In this document: positions 25,331 to 38,200 of the stretch, one piece after another
Layout of the letters: each line of letters starts with the position of its first letter
Position numbering within the stretch: the first letter of the stretch is position 1
Source of the DNA: Argopecten irradians
Lineage: Eukaryota > Mollusca > Bivalvia > Pectinida > Pectinidae
DNA length: 64,000 nt
Direction: 5' to 3'
Assembly: GCF_041381155.1 (NCBI RefSeq)
Contig: NC_091136.1
Location: 48,474,284 to 48,538,283 of the forward strand
Program-made: the position numbers and the translations under genes
The notes under the pieces: generated by a model
What the model was told of the DNA's origin: nothing
The model's database searches: none
The model's input: only the letters and a program-made list of their open reading frames with translations

Positions 25331-28300
25331 CTATTTACAATGGCGGCGATGGTGTTTTGGTTTCAGCTCCAACATATACGTCAGCGTTGGGTAGGGATCG
25401 GGACAACAGTCATACCTTGCAACTTGATGAGTAACCGTTGAGTTGGTGATTGTCCAGTCATCGTCTTCAATCATATCACTGAGATCCAACACTCCACCAG
25501 TATTAGTGATGTCCATCTTGTTCCCAGAGTATACCCAGGAGCCTATCTTGACGTAGCAGGTATAGATCTCTTCACCACTTGTTGACACTTTGCATCTAAA
25601 TGTGGTTATAGACGCTGGATAAAAGGTAACCAGGCCGATATTTGTGGCAACAACTCGTAAATTCTCCATATGTGATTCGTGATCAGGTACATCACTGGAA
25701 TCAACAAAAGATATCTTTAAGACATGTGGGATATACTAAGTACAGTATGGTAATGATTTCCCTGTGTTTTAAACTATTATCTTACATAAAGACCGAACAA
25801 GGGCGACAAACATGAACTTCAGTTTTGTCGCTCAGCAACGAAAGCAAACATGTAACTATATTATATGGAAGTAAGGATTATAAAGAGCTGTAAACCAACT
25901 ACCGCGGCTATGATTACCGATTTACTTGGATTGCGAAAAACAATGTTGGTATACAGTATTGGAAATGACATTTATTGCAATTGATTAGAATACAACATGT
26001 ACATGTGTGTGTTCCATAAGGAGTCAAAGCTAACTTACAAGTTATAAGTGACGATATCTGGAATCCAGATCTGATCGTAGAGGATATGTGTCTTGTTTAC
26101 ATTGTTGTAGTGTGTTGGATCCCACTTCAAACGCTCATCGGTCCACATCATTAGTTCCCATGTTCCCAGCTGGAGTTCGTCATGTTCCTGTTAATAGTAT
26201 CAAATATTGATATCAATGTGCCAACAACCGTCGAAGTTGCATCGTTAGATCATTACCGGACAAAATTCAAATTAAATATTTTCTTTTTTTTTCCATAATA
26301 ATATGCTTAGAGAAAACAATCATGAAGTCAATCATGATCATCACAACGCAAGGAACTTGTGAGGATGCCTACGTGTTTCAATGACGTCATTGAACGTTCA
26401 AGGATGTTTTCGTTAATGTTGCCTAGCAAAAGCAATTTGATTTCTAACGAAAGCCATACCTGCCAGAAATATGATATCCAATATCTTGCTATTGGAAAAT
26501 ACCGCGGTATGTTATTTTAACCGAATGGTAAGAAAATATTAACAGTATTAATTTGAGTTCGTATTTATTGACAGAGAAAGAGAAACTTTTTTCATTGGAT
26601 TACACATTGCCAAATACATATGTAAATGAAAATCACCACTTTGAGGATTTTGATAACAGAAATAGTATTATTTTTTTGTTGATACTCACGAATTTGAGGA
26701 TTTTGATGGCCGACAAAGAATGCTCTACTTTGACTACAGGTCGTTTCTCAGTAGTAGGGATCACATTCTTGTTGTAGTCCCTCATCAGGTCACCCGCCAA
26801 TTGGTTCTCCAACAGACAGTTGCAATCTACAATATCCGTTAAACTCATTTTTTAATCTCTATCGTGACGTCATCATATCCTGACATTGAGTTCTTAGGGA
26901 AGATGCACCTCATGCATTTCGTTTATATTTATCATGAAGCCGAATTTCACGAATACCAAATAATGGCATTGGGCTACGCCCTCGATCACTTTAATTTTAC
27001 CAGGGCTGTATGGCACCAAATGAACCTCAGCAAAGCTCCCTGAATGATAAATATCTGTCAAAACGTCGGTTTATATTTCGATTGTAACACTTGATTTCTC
27101 ATCATTATGTTTCCCCGCTAATCAGTGAGTTTTCAATGCGAGATAACAAAAAGACGCCATGACTCGATGCGAAATACAATTGTAACGAAAACGTGAAATA
27201 ATTAAATTCAATAAACAAAAGTCTGCACTTGTAATCTTTGTAAAACAATATTTGTGTTTTGTATTGAGAAAACAGCGAAAGCCGATTGAGCTCATTTCAA
27301 TTATGTTATTATGGGAAACTTTTGGCGTTATAATATATTACTCGAAACTTACCCATGACGTTGGCCTGAATGCTGAAATTCACTCAAAATAAATGTTGTA
27401 AATCGTTTAAACTGTTTCCATCTTTAAATTGCAATTGATTAGATACCGCTTTAGAGTTGATTTGCTTTAAGAACTTTCAATCGCGTAGCTACTATATGCT
27501 CCCGTTCTCACATGCATCTGCATAATTTTCGTGTTCATTAAAGAAAATATTCTGATTACCATTATATATACACACAATTTATACGAAGCAAAATTTTTCT
27601 TTGCTTGTATCTATGTATATACTGTTGCTAAAATAACTCCCATGGGTATCTATACTTCCTAACAAATCATTTGATGTACAATGAATTTTATTTAAACGTC
27701 AGCATTACTGTTTATGACATTTTATTGTTGAAAATCCAAGTGTATAAAAATTGTTTATAATCATCTATATAGACAAAAATTGCCACTAATCCATAGTCGC
27801 ATCGATATTCCACCACCCAAAACATTGAGTTCAACAAGGTAGTCTCTTATGGTCATTTTTTTTTACTAACAAGCACCTCAAATAATCCTATTGACATTTT
27901 ACAGAGAAACTTCTTATCTAATACAAATTAGAGGCCTTTGATTCGGTTAATGTGCATATGGTTTTATACTGCTCCGGTAAAATATAGAATAAAGACATCC
28001 GGTTATGTAAATCGGGGTAATGTTACATCATAAAAGAAAATTTTGATTGTTTAAAAGATTCGCGTAATAACGCCGAATGTTTCGCGTAATAACGCCAATA
28101 GTTTCGCGAAATCACGCGATTTTTTTTCTTCTTCCAAAATGAGCCCAATCGACTCTCTTAGAAAACGTATCGACGAAATAGTGAAGAAAAATCAGGCAAT
28201 GAAACTGGTGAATTAACATGAATTGCGATTAAGTGAGTTTCAATATATTAAAGAAATTATAACTAATTATCATTACTGAAACGATGGTTCGAAACTATGT

Positions 28301-28599
28301 TGAACGAAAGATGTGTATCCGACAAAATGATAATGTTGGTTAAAAAATGTAAGAAGATACAATTGAGATATATATGATAATAGAACTAAAGTCTTTATAC
28401 AAATAACTAAAAGTATTGAATGAAAGAAAAGTAAGTAAGAGAAAGATGACCATGTGCAAGTTGTTTATATGTTAAATATCTTATATAACAAAATATAAAA
28501 AGCATGTCAATTGAATATCATACTTTTTAAACATTAACATAAGTATTACTTACCGGCGAGGGTGGCCATGACGGCCAGTATTCCGAGTGTTTGCAGCAT
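25331..28599 (-). CDS. Acetylcholine-binding protein, paralogue 2 (four exons)
   Basis: The exons are 28,599-28,554, 26,826-26,690, 26,187-26,039 and 25,694-25,331. Their lengths (46, 137, 149 and 364) are identical to paralogue 1, giving 231 residues. The signal peptide is MLQTLGILAVMATLA. Loop A WIPDIVTYN, loop B GSWVYSG, loop C YDCCPDPY and the loop D Trp are unchanged. Roughly 20 residues differ. Examples are GCNYLL to DCNCLL and FDDL to AGDL near the N-terminus, WEQMM to WELMM beside the loop D Trp, and the tail HRHRCA to HRRHCK. The mature N-terminus gains an additional cysteine. Exon 4 is the best conserved, which suggests recent duplication or selection for ligand binding. The change next to the loop D Trp faces the complementary side of the site and could alter ligand preference. 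It is transcribed in the same direction as its twin, about 5 kb upstream of it. Confidence 0.9.
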
Positions 28600-28642
28600 G
28601 TTGGTATCAGGACAGTGTCTATAGAATTAGTAGTGCGTCTGT

Positions 28643-28651
28643 CCTTATATA
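28643..28651 (-). promoter_or_regulatory. TATA box of the second ACh-binding-protein gene
   Basis: TATATAAGG on the gene strand, at the same distance from the ATG as in the first gene and in conserved surroundings. Confidence 0.6.
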
Positions 28652-29331
28652 CATGTACTATATAATCTACCGCGCCCATAATTTTCGAGTTTCTCAGGCT
28701 CTTGATTTCCTTTGGCATTCATCATCTGTCATCATTACAGACCACGTGGCTTAATTCGCCATAAAGACGTAGAAATTATAATTGACCTAATTTTTCCGAT
28801 AGGTCTAGGAATGACCTTTATGTCTGAACTAACGAGGGTGTCCTCCACTTTATAAAGACAATAAAGCTACAAATCTTACTGGTGTTTGTTTTTATAAAAT
28901 GATTGTATCAAACACGCACTAAAACGCAGGCTTTGGTAGGGAATGTATAATGGTTAAAGTCTGATAGACAACAAAACTTTTTAGTCCACTAATGCCAAAA
29001 TTCATCTATAAAACAGACATATACCAAATTTAGAATACAAGCTCACAACCTATTTGTAGAAACGGTAGATATCAAGGCCCATAGAACTCAAAGGGTTGGC
29101 ATAGTGCATTAAATGGTATGTAATAGTAGAGATGTCGAAGACGAAACGCATTTTATATTGTTATGTCCAACACTCGATATATATAACCATAATTTTGTCG
29201 CAACCTTTCTGTTTTCAAATTGATTGAATTAATTTGTACTAAAAATGTAAAAGCTTTGAAACGAAAAATAATAATATTTCTAACAATGCCTGTGCGGCCA
29301 CAATCTAATACCAAAATTTGTATTGTAATAC

Positions 29332-30562
29332 CAGTGGCGTAGGAAGATGAAACGTAATTGGGGGGGGGGGGGGGGGGCAAAGGTCCTCAATATTTTGTAC
29401 CCCCCCCCCCCGCCGCACCTACAGGAGGAGATTAATTCAACACACAACCATATATACTTTATATACTTGTTTATATATCATTAAATATAATCCTTGTACA
29501 CATTTATTGACAGTGAGGTTGCTAAAAGGAAATTAACGAATACGCAAATTGGCCAAATTAGCGTGTGAGCGCCGAAGGCGCGAGATTTTGGGGTCTGGGG
29601 GTCGACCCCGGGAAAATATTACGATTTAGAATGGCTGAGGTGAGTTTTACAATATATTTTGATAATTTTGCGAGCGCAAGATTTTGGTGTTTGGGGGGTT
29701 CGGGGGTCTCCCCCGGGAAAAAATATTACGATTTAGAATGGCTAAGATGAGTTTTACGATGCATTTGGATGAATTTATGAGCGCCCGAAGGCGCGAGATT
29801 TTGGTGTTTTGGGGGTCCGGGGGTCTCCCCCTGGAAAAAAATATTACGATTTAGAATGGCTAAGATGAGTTTTACGATGCATTTGGATGAATTTATGAGC
29901 GCCCGAAGGCGCGAGATTTTGGTGTTTGGGGGTTCGGGGGTTTCCCCCGAGAAAAAATATTACGATTTAGAATGGCTAAGATGAGTTTTACGATGCATTT
30001 GGATGAATTTATGAGCGCCCGAAGGCGCGAGATTTTGGTGTTTGGGGGGTCCGGGGGTCTCCCCCGGGAAAAAAAATTACGATTTAGAATGGCTGAGATG
30101 AGTTTTACGATGTATTTTAATGATTTTAAAGCGTTCTTACCATGGTAATTTTTCGATTTAAAGTAGCATGCATTTAGAAATGATAATTGTGATAATTGTG
30201 TCGTTATATCATTGTGCAACCCTGCTCGATCTGAACTCAAAATAATAATGAATTAATTGTCTTGCTAAGACATATAAGCAAAGTATAATCTTTTAAGAGA
30301 CATTTTTTGAAATGCAAATGTAGTACGTAGAATCCCTTAATGGACATTTTCAGTGTAGTTGATGTGTATTGAATTTCTGCTATTAAAAGTTTGAACATTA
30401 TGTGCTTGAACGTTTTGGGAAATGCGCCGCGCAGCGGAAAATTTTTTAGAATGAAGAACGAAAAATATGCATTTTTAGAACATTTCAGTCGGCGAAAATG
30501 GGGGGGCAAAAAGACATGTTTGCCCCCCCCCCCTGCCCCCCCTCCCGCTTCCTACGGCCCTG
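29332..30562. mobile_element. hAT-like non-autonomous element carrying a 117-bp minisatellite
   Basis: The ends read CAGTGGCGTAGGAAG on the left and CTTCCTACGGCCCTG on the right, the CAGNGGCG type common in hAT elements. Poly-G and poly-C runs stand just inside each end (29,358-29,411 and 30,500-30,545). The middle (about 29,570-30,110) is a tandem repeat of about 117 bp, four to five units, each with GCGCGAGATTTTGG, GGGTCTCCCCCGGGAAAA and ATTACGATTTAGAATGGCT. The sequence TAATACCAAAATTTGTATTG stands on both outer sides (about 29,309 and 30,582), longer than a normal hAT target duplication. It may have inserted into an existing repeat. Confidence 0.6.
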
Positions 30563-32890
30563 AATACACATTCTATATCTAATACCAAAATTTGTATTGT
30601 AATACACATCCTATATCTAATACACATCCTTTAATGTTGTAATACATTTTAAAATAAAGTGACTCGCATTGAATTGTTAATCTCATTTCATCAACTTTAA
30701 AGAATAGTGAACTTGCTATTTTAGCTTTACTTGGTGAATCTAAATTTGCTAGCTTTGATTTTGAACTTTTTAATTAAAAAAATTATAATATTTCAACTAC
30801 GATTTTGATTTACTTTGAATGTGCATTGACAAATATTGGTTACATTCGATTTCAATGTTTTAGTTATCATTCATTTTTTAATTGTAAGAGATTACAAGAC
30901 GTATTCATGGTACGGTTTGATTGTAATCCATTTTAATGTCTGCGATTTACTTCCTAAAATATAGCGATCAAAGTTAATTCGCGAAACTTTATTTCCTCGT
31001 ATTAGTAATAACCAAATACATTGAAAAGTAAGTCTATAAAATAATTATCCCGCAAAGTTCATCTCCGCTACTTTGTTTTGATACGGAAATCGCGAAAATT
31101 AGTAGTCGCGAAAGAAAGTCAGTTTATACATGTACGTATTTACATCAAACAAATCATTTAATCATCAATCAGTCATAAAAAAGGTGCGATTTAATATTCA
31201 GTGTGATTCATGTTATGAAGAAAATTTGTCACCTCAGTTCTTCAGTGCTTCTGATGGTTCTAATAAAACAATTCATGTCGTGATAACATAGAGATACTAA
31301 AACAAAAACAAAAAAACCGTAACCTAAACAAAAAAAAGACTCGTACTAAATTATTTTTAAAGTTCATGCTGGCATTACATATGTAATGGATTTATCTTAT
31401 ACAAAGGTCACATGTATATGATTCCCTGAGAACTAGTCTCTGACAAAAAGATAATTATATAAAAATACATAATCATTTAGTGTTTTTTTTTCAAATCATT
31501 TCATGTAAATAGCAAAGCCCGTTCCCGATTTGTATTGTGGAATAAAAATAAATATGTGTACTAAAACAATTTGTCGATTCAATACGATTGCCTTTTAAGA
31601 CGCATCTTTCTGAAAAAACGGGACTCCTTGCCATCCACGAAATAAACATGGTCCTCAATAATAAATAAATTAATTAATTAAGGTCGAAAATACTTTGTAT
31701 ACTGAAACGTTAATTGATCACATGAAAGGTACCAACCATAGTTAAGCATATAATTATCTAAAGTCTAATGAATACAAATGTTAGTAGATTTAATGGTAAG
31801 GGGATATCGGTAAAACATGTAGTTGCTACATAAATAATAAATGTGTCAATAATTAGATAAGGTTACTCGTTTCGTTCTAAATTAAAATCACGCAAAATCA
31901 CATACAAATTAAACAGTTGTCTGACTTAACTTTAATTGAGTTTTCACAATTATATGTTACTATTGATTGCACCTTTTTACGAACATTTGTTTTCGTAAGA
32001 TAACAAAAATGTTATAAAATATACAACAAACTGAGCATTGTTCTAGATAATCATTACATTATATTATTTTATCTCTCACTGTTTTCCATCAATAAAAAGG
32101 TCACGATACATTATTGTTTTAAACCAGGTCACTGACCTATAAATATCACCAAGAATTAAACGTATTTACAATGTTTATGTCACCAGTTCCGCGCTGTAAA
32201 TGGATTTTGTATTTGACAAAGTACGCAAGTGATACCTTGAGTATCCTTCTTTGTCTTACACTGCCCTAAACATAAGTATGAATTTTTCTCGGTCCAAAAT
32301 GTAATGTAAACTCTGGTAATATACACAAAACCTGAAAATACTACACGGTTTTGCAAAATGTCTTAAACTAGGTACATAGCGTATATGTATTATCATATCT
32401 CATGAGTATGTCACCATAAGATATTAACCAAACAGTGGTTGGCTTACAGCATTTGTATTTTGTCCAAAACTGCTGGTCCTTCATATTCTCTGTATGTCTA
32501 AACACTGTTTGTGTTCACTGAAAACACTTCATACTATATGGGTAATGCTAACAATAATGTTTGCTTTCCCGTGTCGATTTTTCCGCTTAATCAGCCTCGC
32601 GCCGTGCATCAACAAGGAAAATCACGAGTAACTAACCAAATACTTATCGATATGTTCGCGTGAAATTGTATTCGTGGAGTTAAAAGCCAAAGCGAAAGAA
32701 GAAGAAAAACCATCTCGCGAATAAATCCACGTCTACAGTATATATGCAGTGTTCCAAGTTAATTATTTCTAAGTTGAAAACTCAATTTTTGTCACAGTAC
32801 AATATTAGAGATTTCACTCTTTCGATAAAATCTCTAGGCTATAGCATATAGAACAGGTAAATAAGAAAAGAGTACGAAATAAGAAAAAAA
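30563..32890. other. AT-rich intergenic stretch, nothing recognised
   Basis: No open frame, repeat array or RNA gene is recognisable between the hAT-like element and the bHLH gene. It may hold regulatory DNA of the bHLH gene, but I see no supporting motif cluster. Confidence 0.5.
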
Positions 32891-32897
32891 AACAAAG

Positions 32898-32903
32898 TTT
32901 ATT
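32898..32903 (-). terminator. Poly(A) signal of the bHLH gene
   Basis: Plus-strand TTTATT (AATAAA on the gene strand) about 120 bases after the stop codon at 33,023. Confidence 0.5.
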
Positions 32904-33022
32904 AATAACACCTGGCATAAAAATGTAACAATCATTACCATTTGTAGCACTTTGAATGGTTCCAAAATCTATGCGTATTAATTAACAACTACCTTGGTCC
33001 AAAGGTGTCATTATTTACACTG

Positions 33023-33634
33023 CTAAAGCATAATGTTCACGCTGTCGACATTCGTCAAATTAAGGTCACTTTTGTCCACTACTGGCTCGCTCTGATGTGT
33101 TATGTGTCGGTAATTACGGGTAAACAGGGGTTCTATTGACCATTCTTGCAAAGAAACACTTTGTAAAGTCGTTGACGCTTGACCAGTCGACACAACAGGG
33201 AAATAATTCCCAGAATACGCACAATTAGTGTTTACACGGTCAGTTAAAACAAATTCGTCACTTGAAGCAACTGGCATTTCTCCTGAAGACGTAGGTAACG
33301 CTCCAACAGAGCAAATCGATGATTGAGAACTTCCGGAAAACACATCCTCTTTACATTCACGCATGACATCCTCTTCCGCTGTTGACTTCAGCTGTTTATT
33401 GACTATGCTTTCATCCAATGCCATCTCTGCTTCTTCATCCATTGACATTTCCATCAGGAGTTTTATGTATGATGTAGACTTCCGAAGGATTTCGAGTTTA
33501 CTCATTTTCGGCGTCGTCCAATCTGAAGGAAGCCTGTCCTTAAGAACGTTTAATACTTCATTGATTCCTTGCACTCGACGTCTTTCTCGCTCATTCCGTT
33601 TTCTTATAATTCCTTTTGGTGGCGATGTGTCCAT
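33023..33634 (-). CDS. Proneural-type bHLH transcription factor, achaete-scute-like
   Basis: A 203-residue single-exon protein. Residues 11-21 (RKRNERERRRV) are a class A basic region. Helix 1 covers about 22-35 (QGINEVLNVLKDRL), followed by a short loop PSDWTTP. Helix 2 covers about 43-60, beginning KMSKLEILR. The RNERER basic region and KMSK start of helix 2 are closest to achaete-scute (ASCL) factors, which drive neural progenitors. The loop and helix 2 (STSYIKLL in place of the usual A-x-EYI) are atypical, so a diverged ASCL or another group A factor is possible. The remaining ~140 residues are Ser/Glu/Asp-rich and low in recognisable structure. The start is the ATG at 33,634. The frame is open upstream only to a GTG and then closes with a TAA, so no earlier ATG exists. 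An intronless layout is common among proneural genes. Confidence 0.85.
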   Translation of the reverse strand: MDTSPPKGIIRKRNERERRRVQGINEVLNVLKDRLPSDWTTPKMSKLEILRKSTSYIKLLMEMSMDEEAEMALDESIVNKQLKSTAEEDVMRECKEDVFSGSSQSSICSVGALPTSSGEMPVASSDEFVLTDRVNTNCAYSGNYFPVVSTGQASTTLQSVSLQEWSIEPLFTRNYRHITHQSEPVVDKSDLNLTNVDSVNIML

Positions 33635-33782
33635 GTCCGAAATATCAAATGTCACAATGGAATGATTTTCCTTGTATTACAAGAAAATCAACTGATTTAG
33701 ATATTTCTATTACAAGTCTTTTACACCCGCTTGATAGTATGACGAGATGGATACCATTGTGATGAAAATTGTGGAGAGAATA

Positions 33783-33840
33783 TTTATAAAGAAGCAAGAT
33801 CGCGTCCGAACGCGCAAGAAGCACTTCTGCTAAACACATG
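33783..33840 (-). promoter_or_regulatory. Candidate core promoter of the bHLH gene
   Basis: On the gene strand, TTTATAAATATTC lies about 150 bases before the start codon. CATGTG, a CANNTG E-box, lies at 33,835-33,840, about 45 bases further upstream. TATA and E-box placement of this kind suits a proneural factor with auto- or cross-regulation. These are sequence signals only. Confidence 0.4.
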
Positions 33841-35280
33841 TCGTGGGCATATTCCGCCGATAATCGGCGACATGTAGGCGGCTGAAAGTTTCGATGTATT
33901 CTAGCTCAGCTAATTATTAAATGCAATTTATCAACAATCTTCTATATTAGTTTGATGTAAGCGCTAAATGTTGCAATGTTTACATGTATACCGTTTTTCG
34001 GCACATTTGAAGTCCGTTTAATATCTCGTGCCGTCTCGACAACAACGCCAATTCGCTGTCGCACGTGACTCGCGCCATTATCACCTCGTTAGAACATTTG
34101 TAGATTTCATACCTTGGCGCAGACGCTGTGCTGGCTAAGTCCCGTTATGGTGACAAAACAAGTGTGACTGGAGGAGAAACTGTGGACAACAATTAATAAA
34201 GTTGGTCTTCTATCGTAGGTAAAGTCGTGGTTTTAATCGCAGATCATTTCTTTGAAGATTTTAATTGTGGCTACTTTAAAGGTAAAACGAGTTGACCACA
34301 AACTGTTGGATAAATGGAACCTTAACACTTATCACTTCATTATCTCATCATTCAGTACCTCAAAAGAGTGAGGGACAGATACAGTGGCATCGCTTAATTG
34401 ACAATCGCCACATTCAATGGTTATGACCTCATACATCAGTAAAGACAGTTTATGTCGATAAACAGTACGGGGTTTTGTAAATTTTATTAAAGACAGTCAA
34501 CACAGCGCTTATAGAATGTATCCAATGAATGACACTGAACATGGCTTTCAGAAGATACTAATGGATACTATCATATATCGTATATGTTATAGAAGCACAA
34601 GGAATTTTTTTAGCTGTTTTAATGATTTTTGAAAAAATAAATATTCTAAAAAGCTAAGCTATATGATACATTCATGTATACCCATATATAATGCAGACTT
34701 ATTTATAATTCCCTGGTCATTGTAACATGACAACAGCCTGCAGTTCAACTAGTCGTGCATATCATGTCGGATTTCGATAACATATATGCATTGTCTCCCT
34801 TCGTTCATGCAAATTCAAATTCAAATTTATTTTATTTCTCTTTTTCATTATGAATGCACTGAGAAAACATATTTGCAATATTATATATATTCATCAGTAT
34901 TCGAAATAGGTATACAGTAGTTGTTTATATGAATAACATGAGCTAAGGAGAACAATAATATTGTTAATTGTCATAATAAAAGTATACAATTTCTTCAGTG
35001 CTTTTATGTAAGTAGAGTTCATAAGTCCATTGAACTCTATAACATTTGGTCGTAGCCAAAAATATCGATCAATATACAAAGTTCTTTGGCGGATAAGATA
35101 CTGCATTCTAAAAAATAACTATTGTTCATCGCCAATTTGTATTCAATATATGTTGCCATCGGCCTGATTCAACAATGAATTTATGGTTGGTTGTACGAAA
35201 TTTGCTTAATGTTATTATGTCTCTTTCATCTAAAATATCTAAATAATTTTCAAAATTATGTGTATTTTTAAAAATTATAT

Positions 35281-38200
35281 ACGGTGGCTGATTTATGCCA
35301 TTTCGTCTTTTCGTCTTTTCGCCCCGAAAAGACGAAAATTAAATATCTTAATTCTCGTCTTTTCGTCTTTTCGCCCCGAAAAGACGAAAATTAACAAATT
35401 TAAATTTCGTCTTTTCGCGGCGAAAAGACGAAAAGACGAAAAGTCAAAAACGAAAAGACGAGAGTGAAGCACGCTAATTAGCGCCTTTAATTATCGTTTT
35501 TTCGCCTTCAAAAATCTCGTCTTTTCGTCTTTTCGTCTTTTCGCCCCGAAAAGACAAAAATTACAAACCTTAAATTTCGTCTTTTCGCCCCGAAAAGACG
35601 AAAATTAACAAACCTTAATTTTCTATTAATCTTTAATTATCGTCTTTTCGCCTTCAAAAATCTCGTCTTTTCGTCTTTTCGTCTTTTCGCCCCGAAAAGA
35701 CAAAAATTACAAACCTTAAATTTCGTCTTTTCGCCTTTTCGCCCCGAAAAAATACAAATTACAGATATACTTTGTCATCTATCATATACGACGGAGATTA
35801 TAATGTAATTTCTAATGTACAATTATGATGAAGACCATGTCATGTATGTAGTCAAAATGTCTTTTCAAATAATACACAGTACATTGTACCTACTGATTGA
35901 CTGTTATAATTAACTGTATTTGAGCAATTTCTTGGTACAAATCCTTCCTTTAAACTCAAAGTCTTCACGAGTTGTCTTTCATAAATTATTTTGTTAACAA
36001 GTTTATCCGTGGTTCAAACGCTTTCAAATAATACCCGCCGACAACTTTTTTTTTTCCAAGTTGTGTAGGGGAGGCAACTCCTGTAAGTGCTATGTTTAGC
36101 ATCTTAAGTTCATTATGGTCCTTACATATACACGGCAATGTTTTGATAAGCGTAATTGCTAAAAAGGGCGATTAGAACACAAAAAATAAGATATTAATGA
36201 ATTTAAAAAAAATGTATCAATCACGCTAAAGGATTTGCGGAATGATGAATCTGTTAGTGGCACGTGGCATATGCCACGTGTGAGAAATCTACGTAACTGC
36301 TGTAAACAAACATGTTGACTTCTGTTTTAAAACTTCTAATCTTAGTTATTGATGAAGATACTTGTAATACTATCAATTTAATAAATCGATTGTTATCATA
36401 AACTACTTTGATGCTTCTATAGGAGATTTCAGAAAAGATGGCGTGACGTCACAGAAAGTTTACATCCGGGTCCTCAAAGGTACAAACACAGTATGGCGAC
36501 TAATAAAAACATAACTGATACGTACATCGCTGCAACACAATCGATACTTTGACAAAAGTATACACATTCATACTTGGAAATTCCGATTTTAAAATTGTTT
36601 CTTATTGTTTCAGAGGTTACAGACATTTATATTTTTGTATTTACAATTGTTTATTGCTGAATATATTTGTGTAGATAGAGTGTTGAAGCCAGCTTGCCAA
36701 GCGGTGTCGGGCCGTCACAGTACCCGTTTTTTCTTCACAGGTAGAAATCCTTGTTGTGAAAAAGTTATGAATAGATAATTGATTTTATTGTGTAACGTTT
36801 CTGTTATACATGAAAAACTTGTTCACAATACTATTAAATATAACGAAATGTGAACCACATTGCCAGACCACGGCCGCTCGTGCATGGAGCCTTCGCTGGT
36901 AGATCACCTCAGGCCACAGCCCATAGTTGGGAATTTAATAATATAAATACGTAATTACCAACACATATCTCAATAAGTACTTGTAAAAGATATATATTTC
37001 GTTCTTTTCCATGTATATCTTGCTTTAAAGGAATGCTATAAACCACTGTGTTACACTTATATGCAGATCTACGCAATGTACATGTTTACGTAAACGTATG
37101 GCTGCCGATATCTCGAAAATTAAAATGGTGAAATCGTTCAGTTTTAATACTGTAGAGTTTATTTTTAATGTCAGTCGCTTTTGTTCCATGGGCTGCTAGT
37201 AAAGTCTCAAATTGAAGTGATATTACTTTAAAATAATTTGAATGCATGTTAGATAGACTACATTTAGATTTATGAATACAGATCGTAACACTGTAAATAC
37301 CGACCAGGACACATTGCGCACGGCTTCGAAAATCCTAAAATACTAAAAGTTTTGTTTAAAAATACGATAAAAAGTAACTATAAACTGACTCATTTGTATG
37401 TCATGAGCTAAAATCCAAAATTTCTGACGAATAAATTATCTAGAATACGTAATTTTGTGACTCTAAAAAAGGGCGAAATTCGAGATCTCGGCAGTACTGT
37501 ACGTAATGGCTGCCGTGCGCTTGGGGTGATCTACGAAAGCAAACTTTAATTTGGTGATAATCACACATCTTAAGGTGTTTTACAAAGTAAGACTAAGAAA
37601 ACAGTAATCGCTTATTAAAATTTCAGTACTATATTTGCGGAACTTGGAATTTAATTTGTAATTTCAAGCTGATATTTGCAATATTCTGTCAATGTTTACA
37701 CATAATGGCGACCGTGTTTTTCCTCGTGGCGGTCGAAAATGGAGTATAAACATCGTAAAATATATGAATACCATATGTTTATATCTATATATTATTGTTA
37801 CATATTTTTATTTACACCTTTTGAAATTAAGATAAAGCAACAATTCTCGGATGGTCGTACTATTTATTACAATAAAATGTAAACAAACATCGAAGCGGCT
37901 GTGTTCCCACCATGTTAATGTGTACAGATATACAGAGTTGTACCTTTGAGCGCCCGGATGTACCTTTGTGTGACGTCATCGCCATCTTTTCTGAAATCTC
38001 CTATATTGAACAATTAAGTCAATATTAAGATAAAAAGATTTCAAAATGACTTCCACACCAGACCGGAAGGCGACAAGACGAAAAGACGAAAATTAAGGTT
38101 TGTTAATTTTCGTCTTTTCGGGGCGAAAAGACGAAAAGACGAAATTTAAGGTTTGTTAATTTTCGTCTTTTCGGGGCGAAAAGACGAAAATTAAGGTTTG

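Larger units (their letters stand above)
24365..28890. repeat. Segmental tandem duplication, copy B
   Basis: This is the partner of 13,950-20,165, in the same orientation, with matching edges and all four exons of the second ACh-binding-protein gene. It lacks the 570-bp repeat and the SINE of copy A, so it is closer to the ancestral intron layout. Confidence 0.8.

Noticed and set aside
15201-28599. Nicotinic receptor channel subunits
   Set aside because: Both genes stop right after the ligand-binding domain, the stop and poly(A) signal are conserved between copies, and the Cys loop lacks the channel motif, so soluble binding proteins fit better.
29893-30240. A 115-codon minus-strand frame
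   Set aside because: It is a translation of the 117-bp minisatellite in the hAT-like element, without a known domain.
33635-33655. A seven-codon N-terminal extension of the bHLH protein
   Set aside because: The frame there opens with GTG and not ATG and is closed by a stop just upstream. The first ATG is at 33,634.
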